DNA from: Gracilaria vermiculophylla
Taxonomy: Eukaryota > Rhodophyta > Florideophyceae > Gracilariales > Gracilariaceae
DNA length: 64,000 nt
Assembly: GCA_019155205.2 (NCBI GenBank)
Contig: JAHNZQ020003148.1
Coordinates: forward strand, 1,553,782-1,617,781
Reading direction: 5' to 3'
Part shown: positions 1 to 9,318 of the stretch, in pieces
How positions within the stretch are numbered: the first letter of the stretch is position 1
How the letters are laid out: every line of letters begins with the position of its first letter
Notes under the pieces: model-generated
Seen by the model: the letters and a program-made list of their open reading frames with translations, nothing else
Databases searched by the model: none
What the model was told of the DNA's origin: nothing
Translations under genes and position numbers: made by a program

Positions 1-8
1 GGGAGTGG

Positions 9-40
<32 letters not shown>

Positions 41-41
41 G

Positions 42-98
<57 letters not shown>

Positions 99-784
99 GG
101 GTTAAGTTGCAGATTGCCGAGAACAGTGATCACCGAAAGCGTTGAGGCGGAACGGGTGTGTTGGAACACGCGCCTCCGTACATGATTAGCTGAGACACAT
201 ATTTTTCATCGTTGGTGTATGACACAATGTCACAAATCACAATCTCGTTCTGCGCGGGGATAAAGATTTGTTCCTCTCCTCGCCTTTCACTAGTAAAGAA
301 CCGGAAAGCGCATCGCCAAGAATCGCAGCTAGCCCTTTCCGTTCGAGACTTCGTAACCTATGATATCTGCGAAATGCACCTATTTAGCACCAGCTTGGAC
401 AAGCATAAGATTTGAGAAAAAGAGTTAGGATGTTGTAATGTACCTCCGAAGGGTATCAGACCACCACGAAAAGCCTCGGCAATCAGATTGCCGGTTGGTG
501 AGGAAGGTAGCATTTAGAAGGAAAGTAAGGTAGCAGAAAGCTTTGCAGTCGATTGCCTCAATGACTAGACGTCTGTTTCGCAACATAGTCTTTGCTGCAA
601 GCGATGTTGGAGTGACGACCTGCCTTTCCCCAAATCAACCCGCCCCCCCCCCTCCCCCACCCCACCCCCTTCCCCCCTGATACCACTAAATGCTTCCGAA
701 AGGGCATTGCCATGATGTACCTTTATCAACTCACAAGTTCTGAATCGCGGAGACTGGCTCGATTTACAGCTTAGCTGTTCTGCT
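1..784. other. Scaffold start: poly-G run and non-coding sequence
   Basis: Bases 1 to about 97 are almost pure G, which looks like a sequencing or assembly artefact at a contig edge rather than a telomere, because no repeat unit with other bases is present. A C-rich tract lies at about 641-677. A 67-codon ORF at 212-415 has no recognisable feature. I see no gene here. Confidence 0.6.
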
Positions 785-1564
785 TTAGTCGTTGTGCCAT
801 CCTCCTCTTCTGGCAGAAGTTCGTCCTTGCTTCATGAAACCAGTAGCCCTCGCGATGTAGAGATAGACATAGCCAGCCATTATTCCACACAAATGCCCTA
901 GAAAACTAACTCCTGGGGCAGAAAGAGAGGCTAGAATTAACTCAGCCCAAACAGTCTCTTTTGGGAGACTGAAATTAAATATATTCTCGGCATGGCTTGC
1001 GTAAGCTTCATCAGAATTTACTAAGACCTTCAACCCAAAGATTACGCCAGAAAACCCAACACAACAATTGTACATAATTGAAGAATTAACATTGCTTTCG
1101 GCTGCAATAATGGCGGTAAGAACATACATGAGGGATGAAGATAACATAAGATAAACGATTATAACAAACATATGAAGAGAACCAAGTAGTGCTTCCAAAA
1201 CAGCCCCCTTGTATAGAAAGCTCATCATGTTGTACATCAGATGCAAACTATCTGCGTGAACTAGCGTGGAAAGGACAATACGATATAATTCTCCTCCGTA
1301 CAACACAACCCTGGCCGGAATCAAACATGCCCTGCGAATTGTAGTCCAGTAAAGCGCTTCTTCATAAACCCCATTAAACTCTGGTGGAACATCAATGAAA
1401 GCAGGAATGTACGGTAAAAGAAAAATCGCAGCGTTTAAAGCAAGGAAGAATAAGGTAACTGGCGGTTTACGTTCCAATCCAGCTACTTGACCGAGCAAAC
1501 TATACGCAAGGCCCATTGCGTAGGTGCTCTCGATCGTTGGTCGGTAAGTTCTGCGACGGTTCAT
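785..1564 (-). CDS. Rhomboid-family intramembrane serine protease
   Basis: A 259-residue polytopic membrane protein of the rhomboid family, which cleaves transmembrane substrates inside the bilayer. The HxxxN motif of the second core helix is at residues 108-112. The catalytic GxSG motif is G170-F-S172-G173, and the partner histidine H224 lies in a glycine-rich helix (LGHLCG). Hydrophobic segments lie near residues 37-57, 105-120, 128-153, 164-180 and 205-240. The short tails, with only about 35 residues before the first helix, resemble RHBDD1 or plant RBL-type rhomboids more than the mitochondrial PARL type, which carries a presequence. Both catalytic residues are present, so an active enzyme is expected. 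Substrate and membrane cannot be told from sequence. The gene is intronless and co-directional with the next gene about 1 kb away. Confidence 0.9.
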   Translation of the reverse strand: MNRRRTYRPTIESTYAMGLAYSLLGQVAGLERKPPVTLFFLALNAAIFLLPYIPAFIDVPPEFNGVYEEALYWTTIRRACLIPARVVLYGGELYRIVLSTLVHADSLHLMYNMMSFLYKGAVLEALLGSLHMFVIIVYLMLSSSLMYVLTAIIAAESNVNSSIMYNCCVGFSGVIFGLKVLVNSDEAYASHAENIFNFSLPKETVWAELILASLSAPGVSFLGHLCGIMAGYVYLYIARATGFMKQGRTSARRGGWHND

Positions 1565-2615
1565 CCTCCTGCGGCAAGTTGAGCGAGGCTAAAGCGAATT
1601 TCTATCCAGTATCTAGTACAACCTTCTTGGCAATGAAAACTGCCTCTGCCGTGAACGACCAACTTCGTTCGAAACGATGTTTTTGTCGTTGTGCAGGGTG
1701 CACGGTAACGCTGGATGGTTTAGCGTCAAACTCCACCACAGAAGGCAACAAAGCTCTGACATGTGATAAGGTAGATTTGGACAGAAATGTCATTTATTCT
1801 ATCCCTGCTGGCAGGGCACAAACTTTGTGCCTTGGAATGAAAAAGCGCTCAATATTTCTGTGCCACATGCCGCTGTGACAAAAAATCATATCCGAACCAA
1901 TACTACTTTAAGTACTTGATTGCCAAAAAGCGCGTGTATGTGATGAGCGTATGTAGATGTTAGTATAAAAACATTCTAATGAACAGGAGTGGGGGTGGGG
2001 TGAGGCTGTATGTTGTCCAAGAGTGATAACTCTGTTCGTTGTGTAGTGTGGTAAGATGAGTCACAGACCATCGTATTTGGAAGAATGTCTGCGGTGGTCG
2101 TATTGTATGCTGCATTCAATCATGTCCACGAGACATTTGTCGGGAGATGTTGTGCAAGGAAGTGGCGATAGGCGTGAGCAAGGCAATTTCAAGCGGGTAC
2201 GAAGAGGGCAATCCGTATTTCCTCCAAACAGATTAATAGAGCAGCGAGATGGTTCATGTTCTTGAATCCCGCGGTAGTAACGAGACATGCATGGGATTTG
2301 CAAGTACAGAGTGTAGAAAGCCGGCAACAGTGACTGAAAACCAACGCCGGGCTTGGAGATCGCAATAGTTGTATGAGAGTCGAATGTACAATGATATGCG
2401 ACCCGAAGTGCAGTCGAGCGAGTTCCATAGGTTGATGGATGTGAGAGCGTCTGCAATTTCTGCTGGCGAGATAAAGAACGGTTACCGAATTATTGATTCT
2501 TCGCTGTGTAGCCTAGTGTTGGCTTTTCTTAGCATCGAGTACGCTTCATGAGACTCAATCGCGTGATAGACATGTCCAGTTCTGTAACATAATGGGTTAA
2601 TGTATGTGAAACTCT
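1565..2615. other. Intergenic region, no gene recognised
   Basis: Several short overlapping ORFs occur on both strands (for example 1516-1878 + and 2061-2456 -), but none shows a domain, a signal sequence or convincing composition. The stretch probably holds the 5' region of the rhomboid gene and the 3' region of the RPAP3-like gene. Confidence 0.5.
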
Positions 2616-3668
2616 CTACAAGTATGAAGCTCGTAAACTTTCAATCAGTGCCGGAGCCACATCAATCCTCTCCAACGAGTTGATGAAACTCGTTATTTCT
2701 TGTCTCTCCATCGATGACAAAAACATCAGAATCATATCAAAGCGGGATACACGAGAAAATGCTATCAAAATCTTTGCTGCTGATGTGCCACAAGACCGGT
2801 TCTGCGCAACAGCCTTGGACAACACGGCAACCACACGCTGCATGAGCTGGGGAGTCAGTATTTCTCCGAGAAGCCCACGCTCGATTCTTTGAGGCCCAAC
2901 AACTTCGAGAAGGTACTTTGCTTGGGCTAGGTCATCTTCTTTAAGAGATCTCCAAGATCTCTCGAAATCGGCAGCAGTGTGGGGTTCGTTGGAGCTCCAT
3001 TTCAGCACAAGGTTCTGCATTGTGTCATTGGATAGCTGGAGTATCTCGGTTTCATCTCGAATTTCTGAGAATGGTAGCGATGGCGGTGAAATTTTAGGTG
3101 GTGGAGCAACTCCGTTTGTGTGATCGTTGCTTTCTGAGACAATTTTTATCTTCGAATCTGATCCAGTGTAGTTTCTTGACCGAGAGCGCAGAATCGGAGG
3201 CGGCACGCCATATCTTTCTCGCAGCATATTGAGCTCAGCTTTCGCAGTTGCATTATCTTCGAGATCGAGAACAGCTTGATAATCTTCTGCTGCAAGAGCA
3301 AAAAGCAACAATTCTTTGTTCGCTGTGGCCCGTCTTAGCAGAATCTTGGCACAGAGACGTTTGCTGCGGTCTTCTTGAGGTAGGGATTCATGAAGCTCGT
3401 AAGCGATTGCTGCTTCAGCTTTGGCACGCTCGTAATCGTTCAACTTGAGGAACACCATGGCCCGATTAGCAGGGGGGACGGGGCTCATCGGATTTATGGA
3501 TTCTGCTGCTGAGTAGTGTTGTACCGCTTCATGATAGCGACCGCTTCGATACGCGTTGTTTCCTTTCTCTTTTTCTTCATCGAATGATCTTTGTAGCGAT
3601 GGGGGTAGCCTGCCGGTCAGACTAAGTTGTAGAAGCTGTTCCTCAGTTCCTAAATCCATGCTGTTCAA
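2616..3668 (-). CDS. RPAP3-like TPR co-chaperone (R2TP/HSP90 pathway)
   Basis: A 350-residue protein with an N-terminal tetratricopeptide block at about residues 30-146. The block begins with the typical helix 'KEKGNNAYRSGRYHEAVQHY' and continues with the asparagine and arginine residues of an HSP70/HSP90-binding TPR clamp. A charged, proline-rich linker runs from about 150 to 210. A C-terminal RPAP3_C-type domain (about 230-330) starts with 'FERSWRSL' and contains the 'YLLEVVGPQRIERGLLGEIL' region typical of RPAP3 and SPAG1. In other eukaryotes this architecture belongs to the R2TP complex, where it couples HSP90 to RuvBL1/2 for assembly of RNA polymerase II, snoRNPs and PIKK kinases in the cytosol. 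Human RPAP3 is longer and has two TPR blocks, so this is a minimal form closer in size to plant and fungal versions. It is intronless. The start at 3668 is followed by a second Met three codons on, and either could be used. Confidence 0.8.
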   Translation of the reverse strand: MNSMDLGTEEQLLQLSLTGRLPPSLQRSFDEEKEKGNNAYRSGRYHEAVQHYSAAESINPMSPVPPANRAMVFLKLNDYERAKAEAAIAYELHESLPQEDRSKRLCAKILLRRATANKELLLFALAAEDYQAVLDLEDNATAKAELNMLRERYGVPPPILRSRSRNYTGSDSKIKIVSESNDHTNGVAPPPKISPPSLPFSEIRDETEILQLSNDTMQNLVLKWSSNEPHTAADFERSWRSLKEDDLAQAKYLLEVVGPQRIERGLLGEILTPQLMQRVVAVLSKAVAQNRSCGTSAAKILIAFSRVSRFDMILMFLSSMERQEITSFINSLERIDVAPALIESLRASYL

Positions 3669-3967
3669 ATAGGAAGAGCTCCACTACAGAGTGGAATTGA
3701 TGAGAGACCCGCGCGAAGAATCAGAACGATGATGTTCAAGACGGTGGTGTTCACACCGGCCAATTGCAACGTCAAAAGGATCCTTGACGGCGAGATGAAA
3801 AAAAAAAACGCTTAAAGGCCTTCCGGAGCGATACTCATGATAGGACACATTTACAGCATCGCGCAGAATAAATGGCATCTGCTGGACTAGCGATGGGGCT
3901 AACCAGCACATCAAACAGAACGAGCAAAAAAGAAAACAGCCAACAACCGAAATCACAAGCAAAAAAT

Positions 3968-4309
3968 TCAGACCAGGGAAGCACGGCAGTAGAGGTACAT
4001 ATGAAATAGGTCCCCCATGGGTGAATATGTGCTCCAGTCGGACTCTCGAGTCGACGTTTGAGGATCGTAACGTTGTGGCACGCCAATCCAACGCACGCAT
4101 AGATCCCATTCACGAACGCGTCGAGCCGGCAGAATCACCAACGTAGAAATATTTGCCGAGGGTCCTCTGCTCAGGAGAGCGGCAAAAACGGGTTGCTTGC
4201 TTCTTCTGTTGTCTTCCATATATTCCGTAATTTTCCGACCCGTTCCTCGAACTTCGGAAGCAATCTCCGTTGGCGAGAGAAGCTGTGTTTGCTGGGCTGT
4301 GTGGGCCAT
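3968..4309 (-). CDS. Uncertain small protein, possibly the first exon of a spliced gene
   Basis: A 113-codon ORF starts 46 bases from the divergent dikinase start, which suggests a shared promoter. The N-terminal 45 residues are polar and look like protein, while the rest looks non-coding. On the same strand, another frame at 3684-4109 contains a strongly hydrophobic stretch at about 3860-3970, so an intron joining an N-terminal exon to a membrane-anchor exon is possible. I do not recognise the family, and no clear splice pair could be fixed. The ORF may equally be 5' UTR sequence of nothing. Confidence 0.25.
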   Translation of the reverse strand: MAHTAQQTQLLSPTEIASEVRGTGRKITEYMEDNRRSKQPVFAALLSRGPSANISTLVILPARRVREWDLCVRWIGVPQRYDPQTSTRESDWSTYSPMGDLFHMYLYCRASLV

Positions 4310-4354
4310 TTACTTCTTCGGCTTGGTTTCAACTATCGTTAACACGTACCTGTA

Positions 4355-7300
4355 ATGCCTGTTCTAGAGCTCCATGTGAAATGCGAGGCTACGAATTGGG
4401 GTGAGGAGGTAGCCGTTGTGGGATCCTGGAATTCCTGGAGTAAAAAGCATTTCACAAAGCTCACGACAAGCCCGGGACAGTTCCCGGTTTGGAATGCCAA
4501 GATTAACTTGACCGATAGCATGGCAAGCAAGCCTGTGGAATATAAGTATGTCATTGTAAATGATGGTCGCATAGCAAAGTGGGAGGGAAATGGAACACGT
4601 ATAAACCGAGTCGCCGACGTCTTGAGCGAACCCAAGACTTCTGATGTGTACGGAGTCATACCTGCGGAGAAGCCAGCTCATCCCGCTGATGTCGACGTAA
4701 CAAAGGAGTGGCTCGAGCACACAGGAAATGGGTCCATGAATCCTGACATGCAGGGGCTCGGCACTTTAGAAAGGGCAATTATACAGACAACGTTGGAGCA
4801 AAAGAGTTGGCGGCAACGACTCTCTTTCATACGCTCTTTGTTTACTGACGAGCACTTGGCGAAAGATGTGGGATTTGACAAACACTCAATTGATTCTCTG
4901 GCCATCGTTTCTGTCTATCTTTCCTTCCTTTCTAGTGGTCAAGTGCGATGTGAGGAAGATGGCGGTCATCATCGTCCTAATCATCATGCTCACGAGGCAC
5001 AGCAATTGGAAGATGCGTTAGAATCTATCATTGGACATGTCCTGGAAAATGACAAGATTGGCGGGTTTTCAGAAGCTAAGGACTTCATTCCCTACGTTGT
5101 TCGAAAGATTTACCCTCAGTTGCCATCATACAGCTCACAGTTTACAACCAGCGTTCCGCTGACCAGGATCCGGGATATTGCACATCGAAATGATATTCCA
5201 CATGATTTTAAGCAAGAGATCAAACACACTTTACAGAACAAGCTGCATCGATGTGCCGGGCCCGAGGACTTGCAAACCAGTGCTCGATTGCTCGAGCGGA
5301 TCAACAACGGAGATTTCAATCACGATGTGAAAGAGCAGTTCGCCATCTTTCATCGCGAACTATGCGAATTCTTTAACGCTTCATCGCTAGACGAGCGGTT
5401 ACAGTATTTAGGCGAAAATGAGCACACTCGTGCTATATCTGGCGTATCATTTCGTCTGCTGACGATGAAACGAGAGCAGGGGCCGGCGTATGATCAGTTG
5501 AAAGTGTTAACCGAGCTTCGTGAGGGCTTGGGGGACCTATCAATCATGAAGGACAAATCTCAGGCAGGGAAACTAAGCGAGCACGTGCAGAAAATAAGGC
5601 TGGCAGACGTTGAGCTCGAACGATATGCGTTCATGCTTCTTGCCGGGATCGCCAAGGATGTTGAAGGGCAAAACGATGGCAGTATTGATTGGTCATATGA
5701 TCTTCATGCTCTCGCATTATCACTTTTGAACATTGGTCTCTCTGGCATCATTCCATCTGAAGCTAATGCAGCCGCAGCGGAGCTGATTGCGCTTCATCAA
5801 GTCGTGCAAACTTCCTCAACAGGAAAGCTATTCATGCTGCGCGCGAAAGCAGCTATCGATCGAGCATTACGACTGGCTCACAGGTTCTGCGCAACGTTGG
5901 CACAGGTTTATCAAAGAAGGGCATACGTGTTCGGAAGGGCTTTGGGGGTGGATAATCACGCTGTTTCTGTATTTGCAGAAGCTGAGATTAGGGCGAATGT
6001 TACTTTCCAAGCAAGTCGTCAAGCAAGCGCGCTGTCACGTTTGATTCGAAATGTGCTGGACTTGCCACCATGGGATCCCCTGTACAACGGTACGGCCTCT
6101 GGCAGAGTGGTATTCGCCGAGAAATTGGGCGACATAATGAATATGGACGAAGACGTAATCGCAATATGTCAACAAGCCGATGGTGACGAAGATATTGATG
6201 CATGCGTAAGAGGGGTGATTTTAGGCCGCTCGTTGCCCCATCTATCGCATCTTGGGGTTCGTGCACGACAAAGCGGCGTGGTCTTCGTGTGTGCCGAAGA
6301 CCAGGAGGCCTTTGAAGTGGTTTGGAATCGACGAAACTTGCATGAGGCAAGGATGCTGGTTACGAGTGATGAGGGTCTTGCTTCTCTTTCACCACTTTCG
6401 GAGATACATGAAGCTCACACTCATCATGGGGCTCGAAGCATGGCTAGTATCGAAGTGAACGTGGAGTTTGACGACAGTGGAAAGAAGCCGATCGCGTTGA
6501 GCGATGCAACTACGAGCGGCACTTCTTCCAAATGTGCACTCCTTGGAAAGGTTGCGAAGATTGCTGCTGAAAGCGACGGAGTGTTCGACACAGTGAATGG
6601 GATGGCGTTGCCTCATGGGATGTTTCAGGACAAGCGCAAACAACATGAGAAGGAATACGATGAGCTTGTGGCAGCGTATGATCAGGCGTACAAAGGAAAG
6701 ATTGGGATAGAGGAAGCAGCGACTGCATTGCGGGATATGATAGAGACCAAGTTTATTCTGGACGACAAGTGGTGTCAGATGATTCAAAAGAATTTCGGCA
6801 GTGGGTGCCGAGTGATGGTTCGCTCGAGTGCGAACGCTGAGGACCTGGAAAACATGAGCGGGGCAGGACTGTATGATTCGATAGCCAACGTGGATGTGCA
6901 CAGCACGAAGGGGTTGCAACGGGCTGTTGCGCAGGTGTGGGGATCTTTGTGGACTAAGCGAGCGGCGTCTAGCCGCAGCTGCTACGGGGTGCGGCACGAC
7001 AAGGTGTCAATGGCCGTGGTGGTTCAGGAAATGGTTCAGTCAGAGTTGTCTTTTGTGGCGTTCAGCCATGACCCGGTGACGAAGGACCAGAAGAAGATGT
7101 ACATAGAGATAGCGGTGGGGATGGGCGAGACGCTGGCAAGCGGCAACGTCGAGGGCAGCCCGTATCGGCTGAAAGTGGACAGGGAGAACGGCGAGGTGGA
7201 GAGCGTGAGCTTCGCGTCGGTGAGTCGGGCGCTGGTGGCGAGAGAGGAGGCGGGGCTGGAAGCCGTGGTCGTGGACTATTCGCAACAGCGACTGACGACG

Positions 7301-7462
7301 GATGACGAGATGCGGCATCGAGTGGGGGCGCGCATCGCGAAGGCAGTGGGGCTTCTAGAGGAGCGCTTGGGGGGGGCGCAGGACGTGGAGGGGGCAGTGA
7401 CGACAGGTGAAGGAGGGGCGGCGAGGCTGGTGGTAGTGCAGGCGCGCAGTCAGATCGAATAA
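4355..7462 (+). CDS. PWD: Phosphoglucan water dikinase (GWD3/PWD type)
   Basis: A 1035-residue enzyme that transfers the beta-phosphate of ATP through a phosphohistidine onto starch glucans, which opens granules for degradation. Residues 1-105 form a CBM20 starch-binding domain (motifs 'VVGSWNSW', 'PVEYKYVIV', 'WEGNGTRINR'). A long helical middle region follows. The phosphohistidine domain carries 'LPHLSHLGVRARQ', with the catalytic histidine at about residue 632. The C-terminal ATP-grasp domain (about 730-1035) contains 'RVMVRSSANAEDLENMSGAG'. The order CBM20, middle region, His domain and ATP-binding domain is that of plant PWD rather than GWD1, which has CBM45 repeats. Plant PWD is about 1200 residues because of a plastid transit peptide. 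Here CBM20 starts at residue 2, so the enzyme should be cytosolic, which fits floridean starch. The gene is intronless, and its 3' third is clearly GC-richer than its 5' part. Confidence 0.93.
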   Translation: MPVLELHVKCEATNWGEEVAVVGSWNSWSKKHFTKLTTSPGQFPVWNAKINLTDSMASKPVEYKYVIVNDGRIAKWEGNGTRINRVADVLSEPKTSDVYGVIPAEKPAHPADVDVTKEWLEHTGNGSMNPDMQGLGTLERAIIQTTLEQKSWRQRLSFIRSLFTDEHLAKDVGFDKHSIDSLAIVSVYLSFLSSGQVRCEEDGGHHRPNHHAHEAQQLEDALESIIGHVLENDKIGGFSEAKDFIPYVVRKIYPQLPSYSSQFTTSVPLTRIRDIAHRNDIPHDFKQEIKHTLQNKLHRCAGPEDLQTSARLLERINNGDFNHDVKEQFAIFHRELCEFFNASSLDERLQYLGENEHTRAISGVSFRLLTMKREQGPAYDQLKVLTELREGLGDLSIMKDKSQAGKLSEHVQKIRLADVELERYAFMLLAGIAKDVEGQNDGSIDWSYDLHALALSLLNIGLSGIIPSEANAAAAELIALHQVVQTSSTGKLFMLRAKAAIDRALRLAHRFCATLAQVYQRRAYVFGRALGVDNHAVSVFAEAEIRANVTFQASRQASALSRLIRNVLDLPPWDPLYNGTASGRVVFAEKLGDIMNMDEDVIAICQQADGDEDIDACVRGVILGRSLPHLSHLGVRARQSGVVFVCAEDQEAFEVVWNRRNLHEARMLVTSDEGLASLSPLSEIHEAHTHHGARSMASIEVNVEFDDSGKKPIALSDATTSGTSSKCALLGKVAKIAAESDGVFDTVNGMALPHGMFQDKRKQHEKEYDELVAAYDQAYKGKIGIEEAATALRDMIETKFILDDKWCQMIQKNFGSGCRVMVRSSANAEDLENMSGAGLYDSIANVDVHSTKGLQRAVAQVWGSLWTKRAASSRSCYGVRHDKVSMAVVVQEMVQSELSFVAFSHDPVTKDQKKMYIEIAVGMGETLASGNVEGSPYRLKVDRENGEVESVSFASVSRALVAREEAGLEAVVVDYSQQRLTTDDEMRHRVGARIAKAVGLLEERLGGAQDVEGAVTTGEGGAARLVVVQARSQIE

Positions 7463-7872
7463 ACGAACCGCGGCCCGCGCCATTGGTCGCGGCCCGCGCA
7501 CGCCACGTGAGCGGCGTCGCTTTGTTGGCGCCAGCTGCCCCCCGCTTGCCGTTGCGTGCTACCGTGCATTTCTCCTCGCCGCGGTGGCACTTTACAGCCA
7601 CGCCACCTTTGAGAGCCCGCCTACCGCCCATTAAGCCTCCTCCCCCGCAAACACGTCCCCCTCCGTCCCAAAATCAGTGCGCGCTCCCCTTCTTCCCCAT
7701 CGCCTGCGCCCTCCTCGTTCCTCGTTCCTCCCTCCTCCCTCCTCCCTCCTCGCTTTCTGCCGCCGTTCATAAGGTACTCTCCCGTTCCGTGTTCCCCACC
7801 CCTAATTCCCCGCTCCCCCGCTCCTCCGCTCCTCCGCTCCTCCGCAGCCGCGCAGCAGCCCCTCGGGCTCTT

Positions 7873-9318
7873 ATGGCGCATCGACGCCTCCTTCGCCCCA
7901 CGCTGCTCCTATCCCTCTTCCTCCTTCTTCTCCAAACCCCCTTAACAACATGCTCCGCCGCGTCAAGAGCCCGCCATTTTCACTCCCAATCCGCCTCACT
8001 GCACCGCACTGTTCTCTCTTACCTCAATAATGGCGGTCAGCAACGCATGCAACAACTCCTCAATCTTCCCCAACATGTACTTTACAACCCTCTTCACACC
8101 TTTACTCGAGAATTAGCGCACGAGCGCCGACCGGACGGTTCCGTCGCTCCGCGATATTTAACAGCGCCCCAACAAACAACTACTGACTTGGAAATCCTGC
8201 GTTCCATGGGTTTGCATGTTCCGGGTGTGGATCCGGAACATCTACTACACACAACTGCCCGACAAGACACCCAACACTGCATCAACGCAAGAACTCCCAC
8301 TTTAGTCATAGGCGATAAGACCCGCTTTTTGATCAGTTACTCCCCCAACACCCCCGACTCCATCAAACGCCCCGTCGAGTTTTCCGTCAAAAAGTGGGCC
8401 GACGAATTTGACAGCGATGCTCCGCTGCGCATCTGCTTTGCTTGGAAAGCCATTGGCGACGAAACGCTCGGTGCTACCAGCACCCCGTTTATCACCATGG
8501 GACTTAGTTCCAAAGGACTTCGAGATGACGCCATTTACAATCCCGCTCTTGCTGCATCGCTACAGGGAGAGGACCCCATCAGCGACAACAGCAAGTTTCA
8601 TGTATACATGGTTGTCAACAGCGCCATTTCTTGGCATTTTGATATCGATACTCGAGCACCAAACGGAAAGTATGACCTGGCCACCACCGTGCTGCATGAG
8701 CTCACGCATGGCTTGTTTTTCACGGGTACTCTGAAGGTACAGCGCGACACTGTACCAGAGGCAGCATTTGCGAGTGAAGGCCCTGGTCGCTTTGATCAAT
8801 TCATGCAGGCTGAGGGTAAGATCGGCGTCGTAAGATCGTGTCGAAAGCCAAAAGATTTGTTCAAGGCCATTACTAGTCCCCAATTGCGTTTTGTTGACAA
8901 GCGCAGTGGGGCATTTTTCGGACTTTACGCCCCGTTCCCGTATGCGAAGGGCTCGTCTGTGTACCATTTTAACAACACCAATTCCCTTAACAGAGATTGT
9001 GATCGAATGGGCATTGCACGGTCTCAATGTTCAGACCTTATGACTCATGAACTACTGACTAGGTACACCCAGCGGAATCTTGGAGAAACTACTCTGAGGG
9101 TGTACAGAGCGATGCGAAGTTCTGCCGCAGGCCCTACAAAGGGTAGCGTTTGTGACGTTCCGGACTATTCTAGCAGGCAAACTATGCATTCTGCGACCAA
9201 CAACGCCGGTGCGGGTCCGTTCAAGTTGCAGCTTTGGTCCATTGTAACTGTCGGTGTCATCGGCGCCATAGGGGTTGTCTTCGTCGTTGGTGCCGTTGTC
9301 AGCACCTTATCGCGATAG
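7873..9318 (+). CDS. Membrane-anchored zinc metalloprotease (HExxH, leishmanolysin-like)
   Basis: A 481-residue predicted secretory protein. The frame is open back to 7483, but the chosen Met at 7873 starts a good signal peptide (a basic start, then a leucine-rich core 'LLLSLFLLLL'). The upstream part is a proline/serine-rich translation of CT-rich sequence typical of a promoter or 5' UTR. The zinc motif HELTH is at residues 275-279. A likely third zinc ligand is H365 in 'GSSVYHFN', and a following Met390 in 'DLMTHE' may form a Met-turn, which suggests a metzincin. A single transmembrane helix lies at about 455-477 with almost no cytoplasmic tail, so the catalytic domain would face the lumen or cell exterior. 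Leishmanolysins are usually longer, so the family name is approximate. The gene lies 410 bases downstream of the dikinase on the same strand. Confidence 0.8.
   Translation: MAHRRLLRPTLLLSLFLLLLQTPLTTCSAASRARHFHSQSASLHRTVLSYLNNGGQQRMQQLLNLPQHVLYNPLHTFTRELAHERRPDGSVAPRYLTAPQQTTTDLEILRSMGLHVPGVDPEHLLHTTARQDTQHCINARTPTLVIGDKTRFLISYSPNTPDSIKRPVEFSVKKWADEFDSDAPLRICFAWKAIGDETLGATSTPFITMGLSSKGLRDDAIYNPALAASLQGEDPISDNSKFHVYMVVNSAISWHFDIDTRAPNGKYDLATTVLHELTHGLFFTGTLKVQRDTVPEAAFASEGPGRFDQFMQAEGKIGVVRSCRKPKDLFKAITSPQLRFVDKRSGAFFGLYAPFPYAKGSSVYHFNNTNSLNRDCDRMGIARSQCSDLMTHELLTRYTQRNLGETTLRVYRAMRSSAAGPTKGSVCDVPDYSSRQTMHSATNNAGAGPFKLQLWSIVTVGVIGAIGVVFVVGAVVSTLSR

Noticed and set aside
1..97. Telomere
   Set aside because: The run is homopolymeric G without a repeating unit, so an artefact is more likely.
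6389..6997. 202-codon minus-strand ORF inside the dikinase gene
   Set aside because: It is antisense to the ATP-grasp coding region, with His/Arg/Leu-rich composition typical of a shadow frame.
7062..7631. 189-codon minus-strand ORF overlapping the dikinase end
   Set aside because: It lies antisense to strongly conserved coding sequence and is low-complexity Pro/Ser/Arg from GC-rich codons.
7483..7872. N-terminal extension of the metalloprotease frame
   Set aside because: The frame is open, but it translates a CT-rich upstream region into Pro/Ser runs, and the internal Met at 7873 starts a proper signal peptide.
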